In this document: piece after piece, positions 18,843 through 27,784 of the stretch | Position numbering within the stretch: position 1 is the first letter of the stretch | How the letters are laid out: each line of letters starts with the position of its first letter | Source of the DNA: Leptothoe sp034932105 | GTDB taxonomy: Bacteria > Cyanobacteriota > Cyanobacteriia > Phormidesmidales > Phormidesmidaceae | Reading direction: 5' to 3' | Assembly: GCF_034932105.1 (NCBI RefSeq) | Contig: NZ_JAYGIG010000011.1 | Span: forward strand, 15,079-79,078 | DNA: 64,000 nucleotides | Made by a program: the position numbers and the translations under genes | Notes under the pieces: generated by a model | Told to the model about the DNA's origin: nothing | Databases searched by the model: none | What the model saw: only the letters and a program-made list of their open reading frames with translations

Positions 18843-19634
18843 ATGTTTGCACTTAGACGATGGTGGGATAGATACGCGACAAGGGCAGGTGTAGCTACCC
18901 TTGTAATTGCTCTAGCCTGGGCCATGCGTCAGAGCCAGGGAGCAGTCATCTATGAAATCTATCAGGTGCTAACCTCTCCGCTGCAGCCAGGCTTGACTCA
19001 AGCGGAACGCTTGGAAAACGCTTATATCCTGGAGCTACAGCAGCGGGTCATTGAGTTAGAAAACCAAAACCAAAGCCTGCGAGACAACATTAGCTATGCC
19101 GAGAGCCAAGGCAAGGTAACCATTGCTGCCGTCATAGGACGTAGTGCCGATAGTTGGTGGCAGGAAATTACGGTCAATAAAGGCAGTTTGGCGGGCGTCA
19201 CCGAGGGGGATACAGCCACTGGCCCTGGCGGATTGGTGGGGCGAGTTGTTAGTGTTTCTCCCAACACCAGTCAAATTTTGTTAGTGACTGATCCGACGAG
19301 TCAAATGGGGGTCAAAGTTAGCCGTAGCCGTGCCCTAGGAATTGTACGTGGCAACGTTGACGGTCGGGTTGTGATGCAGTTTTTTGAGACCACTCCAGAC
19401 GTGAAGCCGGGGGATGTGATTGTCACGTCTTCCTACAGTCGATTATTTCCCCAGGGAGTCCCGGTCGGACGGATCGAAAGTATGGATTTGAAAAAGAGTC
19501 CGGCTCCTGAAGCGGTTATTCAACTGTCGTCCCCCCTGAATATTCTGGAGTGGGTAACGCTCCATCCGTTTGAGGCCAAAACCGACGTTAACGCACCTCC
19601 CGCAGAAATCATAGACGATGCCTCAACGCCGTAG
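18843..19634 (+). CDS. mreC: rod shape-determining protein MreC
   Basis: 263 residues: an N-terminal membrane anchor (about 13-30), a coiled coil (about 50-90, ELQQRVIELENQNQSL) and the MreC beta domain (DSWWQEITVNKGS, GLVGRVVSVSPNTSQILLVTD). It links MreB to the periplasmic cell-wall machinery. It starts 43 bases after mreB and precedes mreD by 27 bases, consistent with one transcript. Confidence 0.92.
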   Translation: MFALRRWWDRYATRAGVATLVIALAWAMRQSQGAVIYEIYQVLTSPLQPGLTQAERLENAYILELQQRVIELENQNQSLRDNISYAESQGKVTIAAVIGRSADSWWQEITVNKGSLAGVTEGDTATGPGGLVGRVVSVSPNTSQILLVTDPTSQMGVKVSRSRALGIVRGNVDGRVVMQFFETTPDVKPGDVIVTSSYSRLFPQGVPVGRIESMDLKKSPAPEAVIQLSSPLNILEWVTLHPFEAKTDVNAPPAEIIDDASTP

Positions 19635-19661
19635 CTCTAATCCCTTGCTAATCCCTCAGAT

Positions 19662-20216
19662 ATGAACTCATCTAAAGGGAAGACTACGCTTTCCGACTTT
19701 CAAAAAAACTGTCTTAACATTGCTATTATCGTTGGCTCAGTTTTAGTCTGTCTGCTCCTATCCCCCATGAGGTTTCCTGGGATTGAGCTGTTGGGGGTGG
19801 CCCCCAACTGGTTGCTGATCTGGGTTGTGATCTGGAGTATTCACCACCCCATTGTCGATGGGGCCATTGCCGGTATTGCCCTAGGTCTGATGCAGGATGG
19901 CCTTACCGGGCCTTTCCCCACCCATGCCCTGAGTCTAATGGCGGTAGGTATGCTGACAGCACGTCTACAGCGTCAGCGTATCATCCAGGAAAATGTCGTG
20001 CTGGTGGCCTTCATTGTCTTTGGCATGGCCGTGGTAGGGGCCACAGTCATCGCCCTACAAATGAGCGTTCGTCATTTGCTTTGGCCCAACTCGCCTTACC
20101 TGAATCTCTGGCAAATTTGGCGCACTCATCAGCGGGTGGCACTAAGCTCGGCGATCTTAAGTAGCTTGTGGACACCGGCCCTATACTACCCCCTTCATCG
20201 TTGGTGGAAAGGTTAG
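19662..20216 (+). CDS. mreD: rod shape-determining protein MreD
   Basis: 184 residues, strongly hydrophobic with about five membrane helices (first at about 17-34, VGSVLVCLLLSP). The pattern GVAPNWLLIWVVIWSIHHPIVDGAIAG, and the position right after mreC, identify MreD. It completes the shape operon and ends about 80 bases before the convergent HAD gene. Confidence 0.85.
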   Translation: MNSSKGKTTLSDFQKNCLNIAIIVGSVLVCLLLSPMRFPGIELLGVAPNWLLIWVVIWSIHHPIVDGAIAGIALGLMQDGLTGPFPTHALSLMAVGMLTARLQRQRIIQENVVLVAFIVFGMAVVGATVIALQMSVRHLLWPNSPYLNLWQIWRTHQRVALSSAILSSLWTPALYYPLHRWWKG

Positions 20217-20294
20217 TCGGCTGGGTATTGCCACTACTAATACTGCTAATACTTTACTCGATGAGATTTAAGTCGAGTTGTTCTGAGGAGAGCT

Positions 20295-21032
20295 TTACGC
20301 TGCCTGTAGAACTTGGGTCATGTTTCGGCTTTGGACCGCCTGTAACAGAGTCGGTGCAATAGTGGTTGGTTGATATCGTTTTAAGTAATCGTAGCTACGA
20401 ATGCCGTTGGTGAGGGCTACGGTGATCATTTCTGCCCGCTGTCCTGCAATGATATCGGCTTCAGTATCGCCGATCATACAGGTGGGCGATGTTTGATAGC
20501 CTTGGGATTTCTGCGCGGCAAGGGCACGCTCTAAGAGGGCTACCTTTTGCTCAGCTTGGTTGAGATGGGCTGCATTAATATCCGACGCGCCAAAGATTTC
20601 GTCAATATATTGGCTGAGATCATTGGCCTGCAGAAAAGCTTGTACCTGGCGTGGGTGTCGTAGGGTAACCAATACTAACCGTATGCCCATGCGTTTAAGC
20701 TGATGGATTGCGGTGTCAGCGCCGGGCTGTAGGGTATCCCACTGTAGCAGATGGGGATGGTTGACAATGCGCTGAACCTGCTGCAGTAGCGTGTCGATTA
20801 AGTCTGCGGGCACCCCAGAACGCATGGCAATATCGGTATCTGCTACCCGATTGCGCTTCATCCACCAAAACTGATTTTTTGAAAGAACTTGCAATGGCAA
20901 AGTTGCTGCGTGATGTTGTTGATAACTCGCTTGTAGGGTTGAAAGACCTAGCTTGTAGGTGCGATAGTAACGCTCCGAAACGTCCACAATCGGGCCATCA
21001 AAATCACAGAATAATACCTGTTTAGAAGGCAT
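20295..21032 (-). CDS. HAD-family phosphatase, phosphoglycolate phosphatase-like
   Basis: From the ATG at 21032 (MPSKQVLFCDFDGPIVDVS) the protein has 245 residues; longer starts up to 21134 are possible. HAD motif I is DFDGP with the nucleophile Asp, a Thr in VTLRHPRQVQAFL serves as motif II, and motif IV is CMIGDTEADIIAGQRA. A helical cap domain sits between motifs I and II. The substrate cannot be named. It is convergent with mreD. Confidence 0.75.
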   Translation of the reverse strand: MPSKQVLFCDFDGPIVDVSERYYRTYKLGLSTLQASYQQHHAATLPLQVLSKNQFWWMKRNRVADTDIAMRSGVPADLIDTLLQQVQRIVNHPHLLQWDTLQPGADTAIHQLKRMGIRLVLVTLRHPRQVQAFLQANDLSQYIDEIFGASDINAAHLNQAEQKVALLERALAAQKSQGYQTSPTCMIGDTEADIIAGQRAEMITVALTNGIRSYDYLKRYQPTTIAPTLLQAVQSRNMTQVLQAA

Positions 21033-21300
21033 GGGTAACGAGGTCATCTGGTTAATAATGTGTGGCATAAAGGATTTGGGAAGGCGCATTCCAGGATCGT
21101 CTCTATGAATGATGGATAGATGAAGAATTGTCAAACTACTTAATGTTTCTTTACTTTATCAAGGGAAGCAGGAACCTGCCCAGTGGCATAAAAAGAAAAT
21201 AAAGTGTCACAGTCTTCAGATATCTTGTGGCGTCATTCTTGTGACTAGAGAATATCTGAATCCCTCTTTAGCCTGGGTAGAGCTGAATTCCAAGCTTAGA

Positions 21301-21750
21301 CTATCCGGCATCTCGATCTAACACTATTGTGACAGGGCCATCATTTTCAATCGAGACTTGCATGGTGGCTCCAAATCGCCCTGTTTCTATCTGTAATCCA
21401 CTTTGTTGCAGCTTAGCCACAAACTGTTCATATAACTTAATGGCCTGGGCAGGTGGGGCTGCCTGGGCAAATGATGGCCGTCGTCCTTTGCGACAATCAC
21501 CATAGAGCGTAAACTGACTAATCACCAGTAGGGCTCCCTGAGTATCTTGCACTGAAAGCTCAAACTGACCTGTGTCAGCCGTAGGGAAAAGCCTTAATCC
21601 TAGGCACTTTTGTGCCATCCAGTGGAGTTCTGTTTCCGTATCAGTGGCGGCAAACCCCACCAGTAGGGTGAGTCCTCGACCAATGCGACCCACCACTGCG
21701 CCGTCTACAACGACTTGGGATGCTGTGACCCGTTGAATGACGACGCGCAC
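21301..21750 (-). CDS. dtd: D-aminoacyl-tRNA deacylase
   Basis: Removes D-amino acids mischarged onto tRNA. The 149-residue protein from GTG 21750 begins VRVVIQRVTASQV, as DTD proteins do. It has the two active-site signatures SQFTLYGD and NDGPVTI, the latter being the GxPVT cross-subunit motif. The GTG start shares one base with the TAG stop of the upstream metallochaperone (CTAGTG), so the two are translationally coupled. An upstream extension in the frame to 21801 lies inside the other gene and is not needed. Confidence 0.9.
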   Translation of the reverse strand: MRVVIQRVTASQVVVDGAVVGRIGRGLTLLVGFAATDTETELHWMAQKCLGLRLFPTADTGQFELSVQDTQGALLVISQFTLYGDCRKGRRPSFAQAAPPAQAIKLYEQFVAKLQQSGLQIETGRFGATMQVSIENDGPVTIVLDRDAG

Positions 21751-22991
21751 TAGCGACCAAAACCATTGCCGCGATTTGGTTTGGATTCTAGGCAAAAGCA
21801 TTTCTCGATTTCAGTTTTCAGAAAATCATGATCGAGATTCTGCCCAATTAGCACTAGTTGGGTTTTCTGGGGCCGTCCGTTCCATTCTTCGTCTTCTAGG
21901 GAAAATCGTTTACCACTGAGGTGAAAGATATGGCGTTTTTCGCTTTCGTCGAACCACAGGATGCCTTTAGCGCGAAAGACATTTTCAGGCAGCTTGTTAT
22001 CTAAGAACTGTTGAAACTTGCGAATCGCTAGGGGCTGATCCCGCGCAAAGGAAATTGAGGTAAAACCGTCGACGTCTAGGTGGGAGTGGCCATGTTCATG
22101 GCTGTGGCCTTCATGATCGTGGTCGTCATGCTCACAGTGACCGTGGTCATGATCACAATCGGTGTGATCATGCTTTGTATGCTGGCTTACTGCTTGTGGG
22201 TTGGCGGTGGGGGCATGATCGTGGCCGTCGTGTTCGCCATGGCCATGGTCATGGTCACAATTAGCGTGGTCGTGGTGGTCGTGGTGGTCGTGGTGGTCGT
22301 GGTGGTCGTGGGTTTCTGGTTTGGAGGTGTCAAAGTACTGGTCGGACTCAAACAGACCCACGCTCAAAATCAGGGGCAGAGGCACCTGAGCCTGGGTTGT
22401 GCGCAAAATGCGAGCCCCTTCTTTGATGTCACGAACCTTTAGTTCTAGCCGGTCTAAATCTCCCTCATCAACTAAATCTGTCTTGTTGAGCAGAATAATA
22501 TCGCCGTAGGCAATTTGGTTGTGAGCGGCTTGGCTATTGAACAAATCAACGCTGTAGTTCTCTGAATCCACCAAGGTGACAATGGAATCTAGGCGGGTGA
22601 GATCCCGCAGTTCGGTGCCTAGGAATGTGAGGGCGACGGGCAGGGGATCGGCCAGTCCGGTGGTTTCTACCACTAGATAGTCAATCTTGTCCTTGCGCTC
22701 TAGGACTTTATAGACGGCCTCGAGCAGATCGTTATTGATGGTGCAGCAAATGCAGCCATTGCTCAGTTCCACCATGGTGTCGTCACCGGTGGTGATGAGT
22801 AAGTCGCTGTCAATGCCGATTTCCCCGAACTCGTTGACCAAAACGGCCGTTTTCAGACCCTCTTGGTTGGTCAAGATGTGGTTGAGTAGGGTGGTTTTGC
22901 CGCTACCCAAAAAGCCGGTAATGATGGTTACGGGCAATCCGTGTTTGGAGTCATCCATCCGTTTTTGGGGCGCTGATATTGCCGCAGTCAT
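21750..22991 (-). CDS. COG0523/CobW-type GTP-dependent metallochaperone with His-rich region
   Basis: 413 residues. G1 is GFLGSGKTT (26-34), the GCICC metal motif is at 79-83, and NKTD is the G4 motif. The C-terminal CobW domain ends the protein. Between about residues 225 and 310 there is a long metal-binding stretch of His, Asp, Glu, Gly and a few Cys, with repeated HDH units. Such proteins (ZNG1/YeiR/CobW) deliver zinc or another metal to client proteins; the cargo here is unknown. No obvious Zur box was seen upstream. Confidence 0.85.
   Translation of the reverse strand: MTAAISAPQKRMDDSKHGLPVTIITGFLGSGKTTLLNHILTNQEGLKTAVLVNEFGEIGIDSDLLITTGDDTMVELSNGCICCTINNDLLEAVYKVLERKDKIDYLVVETTGLADPLPVALTFLGTELRDLTRLDSIVTLVDSENYSVDLFNSQAAHNQIAYGDIILLNKTDLVDEGDLDRLELKVRDIKEGARILRTTQAQVPLPLILSVGLFESDQYFDTSKPETHDHHDHHDHHDHHDHANCDHDHGHGEHDGHDHAPTANPQAVSQHTKHDHTDCDHDHGHCEHDDHDHEGHSHEHGHSHLDVDGFTSISFARDQPLAIRKFQQFLDNKLPENVFRAKGILWFDESEKRHIFHLSGKRFSLEDEEWNGRPQKTQLVLIGQNLDHDFLKTEIEKCFCLESKPNRGNGFGR
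22265..22310 (-). repeat. 9-bp tandem repeat coding for His-Asp-His
   Basis: CGTGGTGGT is repeated four times without change at 22271-22306 with partial copies at both ends. On the minus strand it encodes the HDH/HHD units of the metallochaperone. Such a repeat can expand or contract by slippage and so change the number of metal ligands. Confidence 0.85.
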
Positions 22992-23097
22992 AGGGGATTT
23001 TTGGAGGGTTAGATAGTCAGTCAGTGGTAGCTCCTATTATCTCGTATTTAGTTAGAACTTGCGGTTTAGCCTTTACTGAAGTAAAGATTTCGGCTTT

Positions 23098-23541
23098 TTA
23101 TCCTCGGTTCTTAACGGTCATTACTTCCACAATGGTCAGGGCGCGATCGCTGGGAATGTCTAGAATGCGGTAAAGATCGTCAAGAAACGCTTGCTCCTGG
23201 GGGGTAACGTTGCCGTCAGCTAGGACTAAATCGGTGGCGAGGGCAAAGGCTGTGGGTTTGAGTTCAATCGGTAGGGCTGTATTGGCCGACTCCACTAATC
23301 GACTGGGACCATGCTGCTGCAATTGCTGTAGCAGGCTATCTTTCATCCGGTTGATCATTTCGTTGGAGTAGCTTTTGAAAAGTCGCATCCGGCTTAGGAG
23401 CATATCCATTTCCAGACCTTCTTGGTCGGAGAGGTAGCCGTCGGCTGCGATCGCAACCAAACAAATAGCCGCCAACGCTTCTGCTGGCGTAAGGGATTGC
23501 GACTCTGGCAATGGGTCAAAAACCTGATCAAATAGCCCCAT
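23098..23541 (-). CDS. TerB-like protein
   Basis: 147 residues, all helical. Two acidic signatures typical of the TerB fold are present: AADGYLSDQEGLEMDMLL in the first half and LADGNVTPQEQAFLDDLYRIL in the second. TerB-like proteins are linked to tellurite and metal stress or membrane processes, but no specific role follows here. No membrane segment. A strong hairpin lies upstream and separates it from the DUF4278 gene. Confidence 0.7.
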   Translation of the reverse strand: MGLFDQVFDPLPESQSLTPAEALAAICLVAIAADGYLSDQEGLEMDMLLSRMRLFKSYSNEMINRMKDSLLQQLQQHGPSRLVESANTALPIELKPTAFALATDLVLADGNVTPQEQAFLDDLYRILDIPSDRALTIVEVMTVKNRG

Positions 23542-23612
23542 AACACCCTAAGAAATAAGATTGGATGCCGGATACCGGTCCAGACTTCCAGACTTATTGT
23601 GAAACATCATGG

Positions 23613-23661
23613 CCCCAAACAAAAAGGAGAAGCTGATCCAGCTTCTCCTTTTTGTTTGGGG
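23613..23661 (-). terminator. perfect 23-bp hairpin, probable bidirectional terminator
   Basis: The arms at 23613-23635 and 23639-23661 are exact reverse complements around a 3-base loop. The core GGAGAAGCTG/CAGCTTCTCC is flanked by A5 and T5 inside the stem, which gives the A-tract, GC stem, T-tract layout of an intrinsic terminator on both strands. It follows the DUF4278 gene and precedes the TerB-like gene. Confidence 0.85.
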
Positions 23662-23712
23662 GGCTCATATGGGGTTTACCCTAGCCCCCATTAGGGACGG
23701 AACCATTAACCT

Positions 23713-24135
23713 CTAAGCCATCTGACGCATTTCATCTTCTAGCTGCTGCAACAAATGGGTGTTGCCTTGTTCACGGGCCACCGCAATGCGATGCTCCAAA
23801 GAGCGTTGGATACTCTCACTATGGCTGCGAGCAGCCTCATGGAGCAGCTGTCGACGCTCATCCATCAAGGGAGTGAGTTCTGCCAATTTACGCTGGAAAG
23901 CTGAAAATACCGACTTAAAAGGAGTCTGTTCAACTGACTGACGCTGTCCATGGCGGTCAGTTTGGTAGGCTGCGCCGCGATAAACTAGCACAGATTGAGG
24001 CTGGGGAAAGGGCACATGACGCACATAGCTATAGCGATGGCTACGGCCACGGTACTTGCACAGAATGTCGCTTTCAGAAACCTCTAACATCGGCGGATTG
24101 TGGTCGTATTTGACACCACGGTAGGTAAGTTTCAT
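23713..24135 (-). CDS. DUF4278 protein
   Basis: 140 residues. The start MKLTYRGVKYDHNPP and the later LVYRGAAYQ are the hallmark of DUF4278, a small family seen mainly in cyanobacteria. The C-terminal half (about 75-140) is a charged helix, probably coiled coil. No function is established. The hairpin terminator follows it directly. Confidence 0.8.
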   Translation of the reverse strand: MKLTYRGVKYDHNPPMLEVSESDILCKYRGRSHRYSYVRHVPFPQPQSVLVYRGAAYQTDRHGQRQSVEQTPFKSVFSAFQRKLAELTPLMDERRQLLHEAARSHSESIQRSLEHRIAVAREQGNTHLLQQLEDEMRQMA

Positions 24136-24610
24136 CGGTGTGTCTCCTCCTGAATGAGCACTACTAATAGGAATTAGTGCGTTCCTTCGAGCTGCGTAAA
24201 TACTCTATAAGTAAAGATGTAAACGTTGCTCTACTTCCGTCTCACCGCCCCAGCAAAGGGCAAAGTTATGGAGATGAACGAGGATGTGTTCTGTATCTAT
24301 TTTTACCGTTTTGCGCTGAAGTTAGCAACTCCTGATATTTCACATCAGAAACTCTGAACAGTCGATTTATCAGGGATTTTCTGGATTTTGTTCATTTCAA
24401 CGGATAAAAATGTGTCAAAACTTCATGACTTTCGTTGCGGCTGTTCATGACTTAAAAGGAGGTTATGTTTTTTTGTTTAATTGCTTTGGAGGTTTCTCCC
24501 CCCAGGTTAACCAGGGGATTTTCCCAGCCATCGGGCCTGACGGATGGTCTATGCTGAAGGAAAACATATTCGCAAAAATTAATATTTGACTTGCTGTTTT
24601 TGGTATTTCT
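24136..24610. other. intergenic region with a possible 30-codon ORF
   Basis: 475 bases upstream of the PTPS gene. AAAAGGAGGTT lies directly before ATG at 24465, opening a 30-codon frame (MFFCLIALEVSPPRL at the start) that stops at 24557, 53 bases before the PTPS start. The Shine-Dalgarno is strong but only two bases from the ATG. The frame might be a leader peptide or chance. A second short purine stretch (GAAGGAAAA) follows at the end of the frame. Confidence 0.3.
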
Positions 24611-25498
24611 ATGAAATGCACCATCAACCGTCGGGCTCAGTTTTCCGCCAGCCATCGTTACTGGTTGCCTGAGTTAAGTGACGATGAAAATCAGGCCAAG
24701 TTTGGTCTGTGTACCCGTGCTCCGGGGCATGGGCACAACTATGAGTTGTTTATCTCCATGGCAGGTGAGCTTGACGAGTACGGCATGGTGCTCAACCTGT
24801 CGGATGTAAAAAAAATTATTCAGCGTGAAGTGACCAGTCAGTTGGACTTTTCGTATTTGAACGATGTGTGGCCTGAGTTCCAGATTGAGCGACCTGAGGC
24901 AGGATTGACCACCACCGAGAATATTGCCCGGGTAATTTGGCAGCGACTGGCCCCCCACTTACCCATTACCAATGTCCAGCTGTTTGAAACCTCCACCCTC
25001 TGGGCCGATTATCAAGGAAACGCCATGGAAGCTTATTTATCTATCTCTACCCATTTCAGTGCCGCCCATCGATTGGCTCTGCCCTCACTGACGCTGGAGC
25101 AAAACCGCGAAATCTATGGTCTTTGTGCGCGGGTTAACGGTCATGGCCATAACTATCATCTAGAAGTGACCATCAAGGGTGAAATGAACCCCCGTACGGG
25201 CATGATTGCCGACCTAGTAGAGTTCCAAAATGCCGTTAACACCCACGTGGTGAAACCCTTCGACCACACGTTTTTGAATAAGGATATTCCTTACTTTGCT
25301 GAGGTGGTACCCACCGCTGAGAATATTGCGGTGCGTATTTGTGACTTGCTACGGGAACCGATTAAGCAAATTGGAGCCAGTCTACATAAGGTAAAGCTGA
25401 TCGAGAGCCCCAACAACTCGGCTGAAGTCTATTGTGAGGAAACGTCTGCTCCCAGAGTCTCTTTTGCTAAGGAAACCCCTGAGCTAACTGCTGTATAG
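24611..25498 (+). CDS. tandem 6-pyruvoyl-tetrahydropterin synthase / 6-carboxytetrahydropterin synthase (QueD family)
   Basis: 295 residues made of two PTPS domains (about 1-135 and 140-285). Each has the zinc ligands (H15, H40, H42; H153, H178, H180) and a Cys before the HGHNY motif (C34; C172). The second domain keeps the catalytic Asp-His pair (D218-H219, FDHTFLN). The first has Asp-Phe at the same place (D79-F80, LDFSYLND), so only the second domain appears fully active. Single-domain homologs make the queuosine precursor or tetrahydropterins. No queC or queE lies nearby, so the pathway is not settled. Confidence 0.8.
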   Translation: MKCTINRRAQFSASHRYWLPELSDDENQAKFGLCTRAPGHGHNYELFISMAGELDEYGMVLNLSDVKKIIQREVTSQLDFSYLNDVWPEFQIERPEAGLTTTENIARVIWQRLAPHLPITNVQLFETSTLWADYQGNAMEAYLSISTHFSAAHRLALPSLTLEQNREIYGLCARVNGHGHNYHLEVTIKGEMNPRTGMIADLVEFQNAVNTHVVKPFDHTFLNKDIPYFAEVVPTAENIAVRICDLLREPIKQIGASLHKVKLIESPNNSAEVYCEETSAPRVSFAKETPELTAV

Positions 25499-25626
25499 GC
25501 TCGGAAAAATTTCTACTAGTAAAAAAACACTAGTTTTGATGCTGACCAATCAGCAAACCCATCGTCCCATCGAGCGTCATTACGTCATCCCAAGGAAGTT
25601 ATGCCTACGGGATCGCCACAGGCAGT

Positions 25627-26175
25627 TTACTGCTGTACATTCATGGGGATCGCCACGCGCTTACGTAGGGACTGGGCCCGTCGCTTAGCTGTCATGTTAT
25701 TAGGTTCCACTTTAAGGGCCTGTTCGTAACTTTCTAAGGCTTGCACGGTGAGTTGCTTCTTTTCGTAGCTATGGCCCAGATTATTCAGGGCGGTCACATA
25801 GCCCGGTGTGATTTTGAGGGCAGCTTTGTATTGGCGAATGGCTAAGTCAAACTGGCCTTGGGCAAAGTAGGAGTATCCTAGGGCGTTGAAAATGAGTGGT
25901 GCGTTTTCTTGTTCTTCTTCTTCCGTGAGGGCTTTTAGGGCCTGCTGCATGTAGAGGGCGGATTGGGAAAAGAGCTTTTTATCTAGCAGTAAGCTGCCGA
26001 GTTCGTAATATTCTTGGGCGGTGCCTTTTTCTTTGGTGAGTTTATTTTGCAGACGGCCCAAGGTCGTCTCAACTCGTCGAGTCTTGAAGACTTGGCGAAT
26101 GATGAAAAAGGCTGACAGTCCTAGCAGCGTTAGCAAGATGCCAAGGTACGTCAAAAACAGGGTGCTATTTTCCAT
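25627..26175 (-). CDS. ycf37: TPR protein Ycf37
   Basis: From the ATG at 26175 the protein has 182 residues; the open frame continues upstream to 26358 but that part overlaps the neighbouring gene and is not protein-like. An N-terminal membrane helix (LFLTYLGILLTLLGLSAFFI) and the segment TRRVETTLGRLQNKLTKEKG lead into three TPR units (about 65-170). This matches Ycf37, a thylakoid protein needed for photosystem I assembly or stability in cyanobacteria and some plastids. The N-terminal motif supports this specific TPR assignment. Confidence 0.75.
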   Translation of the reverse strand: MENSTLFLTYLGILLTLLGLSAFFIIRQVFKTRRVETTLGRLQNKLTKEKGTAQEYYELGSLLLDKKLFSQSALYMQQALKALTEEEEQENAPLIFNALGYSYFAQGQFDLAIRQYKAALKITPGYVTALNNLGHSYEKKQLTVQALESYEQALKVEPNNMTAKRRAQSLRKRVAIPMNVQQ

Positions 26176-26233
26176 GAACTCGCTTAATCGGTTATTGCGT
26201 ACAGTGGTGGTCTGGAATATTCTCCCATGGTAG

Positions 26234-26998
26234 CTACCGTAACCCCCAGTGGGCAGCCCGATCTTGTAACCAACCTTCTTCATCCCATTGGCGCAGGGAA
26301 TGATTAATGGCTTGGCGTAACTCGCTATGCTGAGTTCCTTTGGGAATTGCGATCGCAACCGGTTCTACAGAAATCACCTGATCCAGTAGTCGGTAGCGGC
26401 TATTTTGCTGCTGCCAGCCCGTTAGTAATGACACATCTCCCGCAAAGGCATCTACCTGATCCCGGTCCAGTTCCGTAATGGCCTCTTCATAGGAGGAAAC
26501 CATGACTAGACTGGCGTTGGGCAGTTGCTGGCGGACATGGGCCAGGGTGCTGGAATCTTGGAGCACGGCAATTCGGTGTAGATCGTCAAGATCAGCTACC
26601 TGGGGGGATGTGGTGATAAACCCGGTGCCGTCTAAATAGTAGGGCAGGCTAAAGCTGGTAATGCGCTGACGTTGGGCGGTGACGGTGATGGATGCGATCG
26701 CAATATCCACATCCCCATTGACCACCCCATTGAGCCGCTCTCCATTGCTCACCGGGCGAAACTCCACAGCGGTTTCATCCCCAAGTAGATCCAAGGCCAA
26801 TCGACGGGCAATATCAATTTCAAACCCACTCAGCTCACCGTTGACATCCCGATAGCCCAGGGGATACCAGTTATCCTTAACCGCCACAATCAGCCGACCA
26901 CGGGATTCAATCTCAACTAATTCTGCCGCATTAACAGTTGGGGGCACAGTAACCTGTGCCCCCAACTGTAAACCTATAGCCAGCAAACATCGCCACAT
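26234..26998 (-). CDS. periplasmic amino-acid-type substrate-binding protein
   Basis: 254 residues with a signal peptide ending near residue 24 (TVNAA) and a family 3 solute-binding fold. GRLIVAVKDNWYPLGYRDVNGELSGFEIDIARRL is the classic opening and DVDIAIASITVTAQR the second hallmark. It would bind a polar amino acid or similar solute, or act as an orphan sensor-type receptor. No permease or ATPase gene is adjacent. It lies 9 bases after rplT on the same strand, so it may be read through from the ribosomal genes. Confidence 0.8.
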   Translation of the reverse strand: MWRCLLAIGLQLGAQVTVPPTVNAAELVEIESRGRLIVAVKDNWYPLGYRDVNGELSGFEIDIARRLALDLLGDETAVEFRPVSNGERLNGVVNGDVDIAIASITVTAQRQRITSFSLPYYLDGTGFITTSPQVADLDDLHRIAVLQDSSTLAHVRQQLPNASLVMVSSYEEAITELDRDQVDAFAGDVSLLTGWQQQNSRYRLLDQVISVEPVAIAIPKGTQHSELRQAINHSLRQWDEEGWLQDRAAHWGLR

Positions 26999-27007
26999 AT
27001 GGCGGTA

Positions 27008-27361
27008 CTAGCCTTTTTTACCAGCTAACTCGACCACCTTGGTAAAGGTGCCCGGATCCAACACGGCCATTTGGGCCAGCATCTTGCGATTAATTTCAAT
27101 ATTCGCCGTTTTTAGGTCGCCAATCAAGCGGCTGTAGGTAGTGCCGTTAAGACGAGCTGCCGCATTGATGCGAGTAATCCACAGTCGGCGGAAATCCCGC
27201 TTCCGATTTCGGCGGTCACGATAGGCATACCGCAAGGCTTTCATTACCTGCTGGTTAGCCGTACGGAAAAGTTTAGAGTGGGAGCCCCGATATCCCTTTG
27301 CAAGCTTGAGGATTTTCTTGCGGCGCTTGCGAGCTACATTGCCGCGTTTTACACGTGCCAT
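27008..27361 (-). CDS. rplT: 50S ribosomal protein L20
   Basis: 117 residues, highly basic. It begins MARVKRGNVARKRRKKILKLAKGYRG and contains the conserved RDRRNRKRDFRRLWI. L20 is an early-assembly 23S rRNA-binding protein. It follows rpmI by 70 bases on the same strand; infC is not in the window. Confidence 0.98.
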   Translation of the reverse strand: MARVKRGNVARKRRKKILKLAKGYRGSHSKLFRTANQQVMKALRYAYRDRRNRKRDFRRLWITRINAAARLNGTTYSRLIGDLKTANIEINRKMLAQMAVLDPGTFTKVVELAGKKG

Positions 27362-27431
27362 ACTAGGTGGTTATTTAGCTAGAAAAACAATTGAATTGAA
27401 ATTATCTGTAAGGTGATTGCAGGCAGTCATC

Positions 27432-27629
27432 TTACAAATAAGGCATCATCCCTTCGATGTTGGGAATATCAGCATCTACCACAACGGCTTTCTGGGATAG
27501 ACGATTTTTACGGCCAGCTGACTTATGCTGTAGCAAATGGTTCTTAAACGCCTTACGACGCATAATTTTGCCACTTCCGCTGCGGCGGAAACGCTTGGCA
27601 GCTGCCCGACGGGTCTTAAGCTTGGGCAT
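27432..27629 (-). CDS. rpmI: 50S ribosomal protein L35
   Basis: 65 residues, very basic: MPKLKTRRAAAKRFR at the start and the NHLLQHKSAGRKNRL core. Complete and normal in length for L35. It is upstream of rplT in the usual rpmI-rplT order. Confidence 0.98.
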   Translation of the reverse strand: MPKLKTRRAAAKRFRRSGSGKIMRRKAFKNHLLQHKSAGRKNRLSQKAVVVDADIPNIEGMMPYL

Positions 27630-27784
27630 GGTTTTACGGTTTTACGTTTAAATGTTTAACCGGTCTTACAACGGTTTTTCACGGCTTACCAGTTTACTAC
27701 GTTCATAGTGCTTGCTTCAATAGCCCAGCCAAGAATGATCTGAAATGGCCATCGGGCGCTAGCCGGTTACATTAGACTCAACCC

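Noticed and set aside
22080..22442. 120-codon plus-strand frame rich in Val and Met
   Set aside because: It is the antisense shadow of the His/Asp repeat of the metallochaperone gene, which has clear GTPase motifs on the other strand.
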